Assembly (NCBI GenBank): GCA_018828205.1
Contig: JAHJWA010000147.1
Span: 1-12,363 of the forward strand
DNA length: 12,363 nt
Reading direction: 5' to 3'
DNA from: Alphaproteobacteria bacterium
Lineage (GTDB): Bacteria; Pseudomonadota; Alphaproteobacteria; Sphingomonadales; Sphingomonadaceae
The translations under genes were made by a program, and so were the position numbers. Under the pieces are notes generated by a model. That model did no database searches, was not told where the DNA came from, and was given only the letters and a program-made list of their open reading frames with translations. Within the stretch, counting starts at the first letter, position 1. Each line of letters starts with the position of its first letter. Shown in pieces: positions 1 to 4,738 of this stretch.

Positions 1-103
1 CCCGGCTGCCTCGGCCCTCGCGCTTGCTGCCTTGGGCGCCGGCTTGCTGGCATTCCTGCGCAAGCGCGCAGCCGGCGCGGATTTGCCCGCATATGACCGA
101 TAG
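1..103 (+). CDS. C-terminal tail of an unidentified membrane-anchored protein (5' end outside window)
   Basis: Reading in the frame that starts at base 2, 33 codons are open up to a TAG at 101-103. The visible residues begin PAASALALAALGAG and go on to LLAFLRKRAAG, ending PAYDR. This is one hydrophobic helix followed by a basic cluster (RKR), the arrangement of a C-terminal membrane anchor or sorting tail with its end in the cytoplasm. PEP-CTERM-type tails look similar, but the defining PEP motif is not in view. The next gene starts within 5 or 35 bp, so the two could be co-transcribed. The family cannot be named from this fragment, and even its coding status rests only on the open frame and plausible composition. 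Confidence 0.4.
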   Translation, partial: PAASALALAALGAGLLAFLRKRAAGADLPAYDR

Positions 104-138
104 CGCTGATGTCTGAGTCGAAGATAATCGAACACGCA

Positions 139-1743
139 ATGAGAAGATACCTGGCCGCACTGCGGGGCTGTTTGCTGCTCGCGGCATTCGCCCTATCGGC
201 GTCGCCCGTCTCGGCCCAACTGCTCGCCCCGGCCGAGGTCGAAGAGGCGACGGCCGCCGCCGACCCCTTCGGCCGCGAAACGCCCCGCACGGCTGTGACC
301 GGGCTGATCGATGCGCTTGCCGCTACCGATTACACGAGGGCCTCCCAATATCTCTACTCCTCGGACCCCGAAGATCCCGGGCGCGCCGAGGAACTGGCGG
401 AGCAGGCGCGTCAGTTGCAGGCAGTGCTCGATGCCGGCGGCACTCTGCTGCCATTCAGCGCGCTTTCCAACGAAGTGACCGGGCGCCTCGACGACGGCTT
501 GCCCCCCGAAAGCGAGCGGGTCGGCTCGTTTCCCGGCGAGGAAGAGACGCCGATCCTCCTGGAACGCGGCGAAGGGTCCGAGGGAAGCGAGATATGGCGC
601 GTTGCCCCCGAGACTCTCGATGCCATCGACGCGGCGATGTCCGATACCGAAGAGATCCCCGCAACGCCGATCGAGACCGGACGAATGGTGGGTGGCGCCC
701 CGCTTGCCGACTGGATGCTGTTGCTTGGCATCGCGGCGGGCAGCTTCGTCCTGCTCTGGATCGTGTCCTCGGCGATCTTGGCGCTGATGCGCACCCTTCT
801 CGCGGACAGGGAAAAGAGCACCGTCTACGGCCTGGCCCATGCGGCGCTTCCGCCACTCAGCCTGTTTCTTGCGGTGGTCGGGTTCAACCTCTGGGCCGGC
901 AACGTCGAGGCGTCCATCGTCGCCCGCCAGACCTTGTTGCGCTATATCGGCATCGTCGCCTGGATCGCGCTCGCCTGGTTTGCGCTGCGACTGGTCGATG
1001 CGCTCGCGCATCTGGCGACGAACCGGATGGAACGGCAGCAACGGCGGCAGGGGGCTTCCATCGTCGCGCTGATGCGCCGGGCGGCCAAGGTGGTGCTGCT
1101 GGCGGTGGCCTTTGTCGCCATCTTCGACACCTTCGGCTTCGATGTGACCGCCGGTTTTGCCGCATTGGGTATCGGTGGACTGGCGCTCGCGCTGGGTGCG
1201 CAAAAGACGGTCGAGAATCTCGTCGGCAGCGTCACCGTGATCGCCGACAAGCCGGTTCAGGTCGGAGATTTCTGCCGCGTTGGCGGTGTGGTCGGAACGG
1301 TCGAGGATATCGGCATGCGATCGACCCGTGTTCGGACGCTCGAGCGCACCCTCGTCACCATACCGAACGGCGATTTCTCCTCCCGGGAAATCGAGAACTA
1401 CGCCATGCGGGACCGCTTCCTCTTCGATCCGACGATCGGCGTGGAATACGGGATTTCGGCTGCCAAGCTGCGCGAGGGCGTCGAGATCATCGAGCGGATC
1501 CTGAGCGAGCACCCGCTGGTCGAGAAGGAGGGGCTGCGGGCGCGCTTCGCCCATTTCGGCGCGAGTTCGCTGGACATCGAGATATGGTCGTACATCACTG
1601 TGCTGGATTACGCCGAAAGCCGCGCGATCCGTCAGGAACTGCTGCTGACGATATTCGAGCGACTGGAGGCCGCGGGCCTCTCCATCGCCTTCCCGACGCA
1701 AAAGATCCATCTGGTTCGGGATGAGGAAGGGGAGCACGCTTGA
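139..1743 (+). CDS. MscS-family mechanosensitive ion channel with periplasmic N-terminal domain
   Basis: Predicted inner-membrane channel that opens under membrane tension to release solutes during osmotic downshock. From the ATG at 139 it has 534 residues. Residues 1-26 form a signal peptide (basic MRR, hydrophobic core, VSA before Gln). About 160 soluble residues follow, then membrane helices near 192-217, 231-252, 265-293 and 314-330. The MscS pore helix lies at about 334-363 (GFAALGIGGLALALGAQ, then KTVENLVG). The beta domain has DKPVQVGDFCRVGG and the T-IPNGDF motif, and an alpha/beta C-terminal domain follows. An earlier ATG at 109 would add ten residues before the signal peptide. Neither start has a convincing ribosome site, so 139 is chosen for the signal peptide. 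At about 530 residues it is far longer than E. coli MscS (286), as in other MscS-like proteins with N-terminal extensions. The family call is firm; the gating stimulus and physiological role are inferred from the family. Confidence 0.9.
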   Translation: MRRYLAALRGCLLLAAFALSASPVSAQLLAPAEVEEATAAADPFGRETPRTAVTGLIDALAATDYTRASQYLYSSDPEDPGRAEELAEQARQLQAVLDAGGTLLPFSALSNEVTGRLDDGLPPESERVGSFPGEEETPILLERGEGSEGSEIWRVAPETLDAIDAAMSDTEEIPATPIETGRMVGGAPLADWMLLLGIAAGSFVLLWIVSSAILALMRTLLADREKSTVYGLAHAALPPLSLFLAVVGFNLWAGNVEASIVARQTLLRYIGIVAWIALAWFALRLVDALAHLATNRMERQQRRQGASIVALMRRAAKVVLLAVAFVAIFDTFGFDVTAGFAALGIGGLALALGAQKTVENLVGSVTVIADKPVQVGDFCRVGGVVGTVEDIGMRSTRVRTLERTLVTIPNGDFSSREIENYAMRDRFLFDPTIGVEYGISAAKLREGVEIIERILSEHPLVEKEGLRARFAHFGASSLDIEIWSYITVLDYAESRAIRQELLLTIFERLEAAGLSIAFPTQKIHLVRDEEGEHA

Positions 1744-1964
1744 TCTTACGGGAATCCCGGGGCGACCCGCGAGGACCGGAGCCATCGCTGCCAACGCCGC
1801 CCGCCGGCAGTCACCGACATTCATCGACGCTGCCTGTTTGGACGTCGGAGCGGCAAGAATACAGCGGGTCATTGCCGCCGCTTGCCGACGCCCCTCCAGC
1901 GCATCATTGGAGGCGGATCGGCCGGTTCACGTGCCTGATCAATAATTTGCGAACGGAGGACGCG

Positions 1965-2465
1965 ATGCTCGAACAACTTCTCGGCCCTGATGATTTCGAC
2001 GTCCTGCCCCATCTGGTCGCCATCGGTCTGGCATATGTTCTCGCTTTTCCCATCGGCTGGAACAGGGAAAAAACCGAAAGAAGCGCGGGGCTGCGGACAT
2101 TTCCCCTGGTGGCGGTCGCCAGTTGCGGCTTCATTCAGGCCGCTGAATCGCTCACCGCAGAGACGCCTGAAGCAATGGCCCGGATCGTCGAGGGCCTCAT
2201 AACCGGAATGGGTTTCATCGGAGGCGGTGCAATCCTGAGGCTCAAGGATTCGGTGAAAGGCACGGCGACCGCTGCGAGCCTATGGATAACCGGGGCCATC
2301 GGTGCATCGGTTGCGCTGGGGAGCCTGGATGTGGCCGTGATGCTCTCGATAGTGACCGTTGCGACGTTGTGGATCATGGCACCGATCAAGCATCTGGATA
2401 ATTTACAGGATGCCGGCGACCAGGATGGTCCTGGCGAGGGACAGGCGCCCCAAGGTCGTAAGTGA
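1965..2465 (+). CDS. MgtC/SapB-family inner-membrane protein (short form)
   Basis: A 166-residue protein of the MgtC/SapB family, known for roles in growth at low magnesium and in modulating membrane ATPases; the exact function in this organism is unknown. Family signatures are GWNREKTERSAGLRT at about 31-45, the glycine-rich helix GLITGMGFIGGGAILR at 77-92 and VKGTATAASLWITGAIG at 98-114. Five membrane segments are expected near 14-31, 45-60, 74-90, 100-118 and 122-139. The protein ends in a short hydrophilic tail, without the C-terminal soluble domain of Salmonella MgtC. The frame is open back to 1740, but GGAGG at 1955-1959, 5 bp before ATG 1965, fixes the start, and the family homology begins just after it. 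Several codons rare in such GC-rich DNA (ATA, AGA, CTA) set it apart from its neighbours and hint at separate ancestry. No Mg-responsive leader could be identified in the 221 bp upstream. Confidence 0.88.
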   Translation: MLEQLLGPDDFDVLPHLVAIGLAYVLAFPIGWNREKTERSAGLRTFPLVAVASCGFIQAAESLTAETPEAMARIVEGLITGMGFIGGGAILRLKDSVKGTATAASLWITGAIGASVALGSLDVAVMLSIVTVATLWIMAPIKHLDNLQDAGDQDGPGEGQAPQGRK

Positions 2466-2573
2466 GGTTTCGACCCGACCATAGAGTTTCAGTGATCGCT
2501 CAATTTTTGGCCAGCGTGATCCAGGGAAGCGCAACAAATTTGTGCCGGAATCGCCCTAACGATCTCCCATCCG

Positions 2574-2598
2574 GGAACGAAGCTCCACGCTCGGCGCT
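2574..2598 (+). promoter_or_regulatory. candidate EcfG-type (general stress) promoter of the DUF892 gene
   Basis: GGAAC at 2574-2578 is followed, after 16 bp, by CGCT at 2595-2598. The alphaproteobacterial EcfG consensus is GGAAC-N16/17-CGTT, so there is one mismatch. The predicted transcription start falls within a few bases of the ATG at 2607, which would make the mRNA leaderless or nearly so. This fits the absence of a ribosome site there. The role is inferred from the pattern alone. Confidence 0.45.
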
Positions 2599-2606
2599 CA
2601 GCTGGC

Positions 2607-3068
2607 ATGACCACAACCAACCGTGAAGAACTGCTTCGCGTCGCTCTGCGAGACCTGCGCGAAGCCCGCCGGGTCGTCGCAGATCGCCTCCCCGAAGTCG
2701 CATCGGCAACAGACAGTCTTGAGACAAGGCTGGCCTTTCATAACTTGATCGCGCGATCGACGGAGGAGATGGGCGTATTGGCCGAAATGCTGCGCGAGCC
2801 TGATGGCGAGCCGAACCTCTGGGCTAGCGGGATAATGGAGGATGCGTGCCGCGACGTTGCATCAACTGCGGCCGGGCCCGTGCGGGATGTAGCTTTGATC
2901 GGGGCAATACGGAAGTTCCTAGCCGCTGACATTGTCTCATTGGAAACGGCAATTTGCTTGGCTCGGAACGACGACCAGAAAAAAGGCAAGGCGCTCGATG
3001 GGTTTCGTCAGGGCGCGTCGGACCTGGATCATCTTCTCCGCGATCACCTATCGCATTTGGCCCATTAA
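2607..3068 (+). CDS. YciE/YciF-like ferritin-fold protein (DUF892), divergent
   Basis: A 153-residue all-helical, soluble protein without a signal peptide. The layout resembles the DUF892 (YciE/YciF) stress-protein family of four-helix ferritin-like bundles: helix A LRDLREARRVV (about 14-24), helix B RLAFHNLIARSTEEMGVLAEML (41-62), a middle section with CRDVA, then AGPVRDVALIGAIRKFLAADIVSLET (89-114, split here as helix C) and helix D GASDLDHLLRDHLSHLA (136-152). The GPVRD-ALI segment is the most family-like part. The E-H-x-E metal ligands usual on helix C are replaced here by a K-F-L-A-A-D stretch, so a functional di-iron site is doubtful. The start at 2607 has no ribosome site but lies just downstream of an EcfG-like promoter. 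Such proteins often belong to general stress regulons. The gene ends 31 bp from the convergent cinA-like gene, with a terminator between. Assignment comes from pattern recognition, not an alignment. Confidence 0.6.
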   Translation: MTTTNREELLRVALRDLREARRVVADRLPEVASATDSLETRLAFHNLIARSTEEMGVLAEMLREPDGEPNLWASGIMEDACRDVASTAAGPVRDVALIGAIRKFLAADIVSLETAICLARNDDQKKGKALDGFRQGASDLDHLLRDHLSHLAH

Positions 3069-3084
3069 GAGAGTGACGACCGCA

Positions 3085-3112
3085 AGATGACGTCATTGGT
3101 CATCTGTTTTTT
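3085..3112 (+). terminator. Rho-independent terminator of the DUF892 gene
   Basis: A perfect 7-bp stem, AGATGAC (3085-3091) with GTCATCT (3099-3105), encloses a 7-nt loop and is followed by six Ts at 3107-3112. It lies 17 bp after the stop at 3068. Its right arm and T-run lie inside the last codons and stop of the minus-strand CinA-like gene, so the two 3' ends interlock. Read on the other strand it lacks a T-tail. Confidence 0.75.
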
Positions 3113-3594
3113 GCCACTGAGATGAGCATTTTCAAGCCAGCGATCGCAGCCAACTGGCAAACCGCTTCGCGGCCGCAATCACCGAAATGATGAACTTCGT
3201 GGAGCGGCTCTGCTCCCCTGCGCGCTATCGCAATGTGCACCAGTCCGACGTCTTCATCGGCTTGCTGTGGCCCGGCGAAGCCAGTGACCGACAGGGCAAG
3301 CTCGGCATGGCTGCGTTGCAAAGCGGCAGTCGCCATACCCAGAGCGACCTCGCGGCTCACGCCTTCGCAAGCTTCCACCTCGACACGGTCGAGATCGAGC
3401 ATCTCGCATTTCGAATCCAGCGAATAGACGATGAACCCGCGTTCGAGTGCTCCGCTGACCTCCGGGTCCGAGACGATCGCGTTGCATATCAAGCCGCCGG
3501 TGCAGCTCTCGGCGATCGCGAGGCTGGTCCCATCGGTTTCCAGCGCCTCCCCGAGCGCGGTAACCAGGTCTGCAATTTCGCGACGTTCGGACAT
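3100..3594 (-). CDS. CinA C-terminal domain / PncC-like nicotinamide-nucleotide amidohydrolase, stand-alone
   Basis: A 164-residue cytoplasmic protein corresponding to the CinA C-terminal domain alone. The characterised activity of this family (PncC) is deamidation of nicotinamide mononucleotide to nicotinate mononucleotide in pyridine-nucleotide recycling. Seen here: LAIAESCTGGLICNAI near 25-40, carrying the family's ESCTGG motif; an ERGFIVYSLDSK segment; EGVSREVALGMA; and ALSVTGFAGP near 115-125, followed by GLVHIAIARRG. The Gly-rich loop usually seen after AGP is here QQADED, a mild divergence. There is no MoaB-like N-terminal domain as in full CinA. The start ATG at 3592-3594 is preceded by a good ribosome site (GGAAGG) about 7 bp upstream. 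The frame stays open to 3759, but that part has no family resemblance. An EcfG-like promoter lies directly upstream, suggesting stress induction. Its DUF892 neighbour converges on it. Confidence 0.85.
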   Translation of the reverse strand: MSERREIADLVTALGEALETDGTSLAIAESCTGGLICNAIVSDPEVSGALERGFIVYSLDSKCEMLDLDRVEVEACEGVSREVALGMATAALQRSHAELALSVTGFAGPQQADEDVGLVHIAIARRGAEPLHEVHHFGDCGREAVCQLAAIAGLKMLISVAKNR

Positions 3595-3620
3595 GAATCC
3601 ACCTTCCCTTGGTGTTTGGC

Positions 3621-3646
3621 AACGATCCCGAAGGCCGCGCGGTTTC
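3621..3646 (-). promoter_or_regulatory. candidate EcfG-type promoter of the CinA-like gene
   Basis: Read on the minus strand, GAAAC (3646-3642) is followed after 17 bp by CGTT (3624-3621), one mismatch from GGAAC-N17-CGTT. The predicted start of transcription, about 3612, leaves a leader of roughly 18 nt containing the GGAAGG ribosome site before ATG 3594. This geometry is close to that of the perfect match at 10820-10844. Function is inferred. Confidence 0.5.
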
Positions 3647-3973
3647 CGGGTGCTTGCAATGACGATCCCGGACCGCTTGCCGGGGGCATTCCCCCATCGC
3701 GTGAGAACCCAAGCGAGGAGGGGCATAATCCGGGCCGGTTGAGACAGCGCATCGGTCAACTATCCGGCCGCGAGGTTAACGGCTCGGTTCTGGCCGCACC
3801 AAGCGTCAGCACCTGACGCGCCCACCATTCCTTGGTCGGGCCAGCACCATTACGCGACCGCTGCCCAGGAGGCCGCAATGGCGGATCGCCCTGGCTCCCT
3901 ATCGTTGAGCATTCGATCAGCGGCCTGAACCCGTCGCCTGTTGCCCCCGATTTGCAATAGCGCCTCCGGCCCT

Positions 3974-3992
3974 GCTATTGATTATCAATCGT
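3974..3992 (+). promoter_or_regulatory. candidate Fur-like operator upstream of the four-cysteine gene
   Basis: A 19-bp imperfect 9-1-9 palindrome has the perfect core ATTGAT-T-ATCAAT (3977-3989); 7 of 9 outer positions match. Size, symmetry and A/T content are those of a Fur box. It sits about 85 bp before ATG 4078. The left part, CCCTGCTATTG, also occurs letter for letter in the receptor promoter at 10346-10356, linking this gene to the iron-type cluster. Which regulator binds is not shown. Confidence 0.45.
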
Positions 3993-4077
3993 AACTAATT
4001 GAATTTGCTTGCTTTTTCCGGCAGCATCGCTATCTGAGTGGTCAAGGGACGCAACCGATTCGATCAGGAGCACTGCA

Positions 4078-4242
4078 ATGCATTGCGAGAGCTGCAAATT
4101 CTACCAGGCCATGAGCAGCGAATGCCGCCGCTATGCGCCTTCCCCCGCCGAAGGCGACAAGCAGGCGCATTGGCCCAATGTCGCGCAGGACGATTGGTGC
4201 GGCGAATTCGTGGCTGCCGACGTTCAGCGCCAGGTTGCCTGA
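4078..4242 (+). CDS. small four-cysteine protein (54 aa), possible zinc or iron-sulfur site
   Basis: A 54-residue cytoplasmic protein beginning MHCESCKFY, with cysteines at about 3, 6, 15 and 41 spaced C-x2-C-x8-C-x25-C. It ends in a WPNVAQDDWCGEF block. The CxxC-x-F, C-R-R-x-x-P and W-C-G-E-F pieces recall a widespread, uncharacterised class of small bacterial Cys4 proteins, and four thiols are enough to bind one zinc or an Fe-S cluster. That is inference; no function is known. The start is set by AGGAG at 4066-4070, 7 bp before ATG 4078. The frame is open back to 4009, but the upstream part lacks a ribosome site. A Fur-like palindrome lies upstream and two hairpins, one with a T-tail, follow, so it looks like a single-gene unit. 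Its position beside an iron-type cluster suggests, but does not prove, a metal or redox role. Confidence 0.7.
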   Translation: MHCESCKFYQAMSSECRRYAPSPAEGDKQAHWPNVAQDDWCGEFVAADVQRQVA

Positions 4243-4253
4243 ACCGCGATAGT

Positions 4254-4276
4254 CCGCGCGCCCCTTGGCGGCGCGG
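4254..4276 (+). terminator. GC-rich hairpin after the four-cysteine gene
   Basis: CCGCGC-GCC (4254-4262) pairs with GGC-GCGCGG (4267-4269 and 4271-4276), with one bulged base and a CCTT loop, followed only by GTTT. It lies 12 bp after the stop at 4242. The weak T-run makes it a partial terminator or a transcript-end stabiliser in front of the stronger one at 4292-4328. Confidence 0.4.
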
Positions 4277-4291
4277 GTTTACAGGCTGAAC

Positions 4292-4328
4292 GCCGGGTGG
4301 GGCCGCTGGGGCCTCGCCCGGCTTTTTT
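4292..4328 (+). terminator. Rho-independent terminator after the four-cysteine gene
   Basis: A 13-bp stem containing two G-U pairs is formed by 4292-4304 (GCCGGGTGGGGCC) and 4310-4322 (GGCCTCGCCCGGC). It has a 5-nt loop and is followed at once by six Ts (4323-4328). This is a strong intrinsic terminator for plus-strand transcription and separates the 54-residue gene from the 113-residue gene. Confidence 0.8.
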
Positions 4329-4338
4329 GCAACCAGCG

Positions 4339-4361
4339 CTTGCATTTCCCGCTACTGCAAG
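4339..4361 (+). promoter_or_regulatory. inverted repeat upstream of the 113-residue gene, possible operator
   Basis: CTTGCA (4339-4344) and TGCAAG (4356-4361) form a perfect inverted repeat 11 bp apart, 36 bp before ATG 4397. The right arm runs into GTCATTCTCATTT, which resembles one half of a Fur box. This could be the operator of the gene. The evidence is symmetry and position only. Confidence 0.3.
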
Positions 4362-4396
4362 TCATTCTCATTTCCAGCAGGAGATGAGGTTCGCCT

Positions 4397-4738
4397 ATGC
4401 TCGATTTGTTTCGCCTTGCCGGACCGGCAAAGTTGCAGCCCGCCAATGATGTGATCGATTTTCCTCCCCGCGCTGCCGGGCATCAGATCCGCTGGTCGGT
4501 CGAGCGGGTGATACAATTGCTGTGCCGCGCCGGGCGTCGCCCGCTCGACGTCTCCGCCCCCTGTTCGGGAAGGCGCACCGCGCAGGAACGCCTGCTCGAT
4601 TCGATGATGCAGGCCATTGCCCGCGGCGAGGAAGGCGAGGCGCTCGGTTTCGCCGAATGGCTGGTCGCCAAGCGCGAGGCTCCGCGGCTCGTGCGCTGGT
4701 CGGAGCCGATCGCGCGCCACTGGGAACTTGCCGCCTAG
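4397..4738 (+). CDS. unrecognised 113-residue protein, convergent with apbE
   Basis: I do not recognise this protein. It is soluble and charged, with no signal peptide or membrane segment. It starts MLDLFRLAGPAKLQPANDV. The central part (about 29-52) holds a likely amphipathic helix, IRWSVERVIQLLCRAGRR. A second helical region at about 62-93 (QERLLDSMMQAIARGEEGEALGF and on) ends in EWLVAKREAPRL, and the protein closes with RWSEPIARHWELAA. Two cysteines, at 43 and 56, are not in a known motif. The start at ATG 4397 has GAGG at 4386-4389 as a plausible ribosome site, with AGGAG just upstream. Its TAG (4736-4738) shares bases with the apbE stop on the other strand. Codon bias is typical of the replicon, which supports a real gene. 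Its proximity to the iron-type locus and a possible operator upstream are the only clues to its job. Confidence 0.65.
   Translation: MLDLFRLAGPAKLQPANDVIDFPPRAAGHQIRWSVERVIQLLCRAGRRPLDVSAPCSGRRTAQERLLDSMMQAIARGEEGEALGFAEWLVAKREAPRLVRWSEPIARHWELAA

Larger units (their letters stand above)
3595..4077. other. 483-bp stretch without a convincing gene
   Basis: This gap separates the divergent CinA-like and four-cysteine genes. The right half carries what looks like the control region of the 54-residue gene: an A/T-rich stretch around 3973-4005 with a palindrome. The left end carries the EcfG-like promoter of the CinA-like gene. Between them lie a perfect 7-bp hairpin, GCGTCAG (3803-3809) with CTGACGC (3813-3819) and a 3-nt loop, and a 16-codon reading frame with a strong ribosome site (see findings). 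The minus-strand frame open from 3759 to 3595 is an extension of the CinA-like frame without family similarity. A nine-base repeat, ACGATCCCG, occurs at 3622-3630 and 3662-3670. No tRNA or known RNA family was recognised. Confidence 0.5.

Noticed and set aside
193..1872. Long minus-strand frame of about 560 codons opposite the MscS gene
   Set aside because: It is the antisense shadow of a clear MscS gene in GC-rich DNA; the translation has no family-like motifs and runs into the intergenic region.
1850..1890. CGGCAAG / CTTGCCG pair upstream of the MgtC gene as a magnesium-responsive leader
   Set aside because: Seven pairs across a long loop, with no leader peptide or alternative structure; chance is likely in this base composition.
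1740..1964. N-terminal extension of the MgtC frame
   Set aside because: Low-complexity translation without membrane helices; the strong GGAGG ribosome site at 1955-1959 and family homology both place the start at 1965.
3621..3670. ACGATCCCG repeated 40 bp apart, and a resemblance of GTCATTGC to dispersed repeats near genes
   Set aside because: Only nine bases are shared and no second full copy is in the window, so a dispersed repeat family cannot be supported.
3595..3759. 55-residue N-terminal extension of the CinA-like protein
   Set aside because: No similarity to the family, and a good ribosome site directly precedes ATG 3594; the EcfG-like promoter lies inside the extension.
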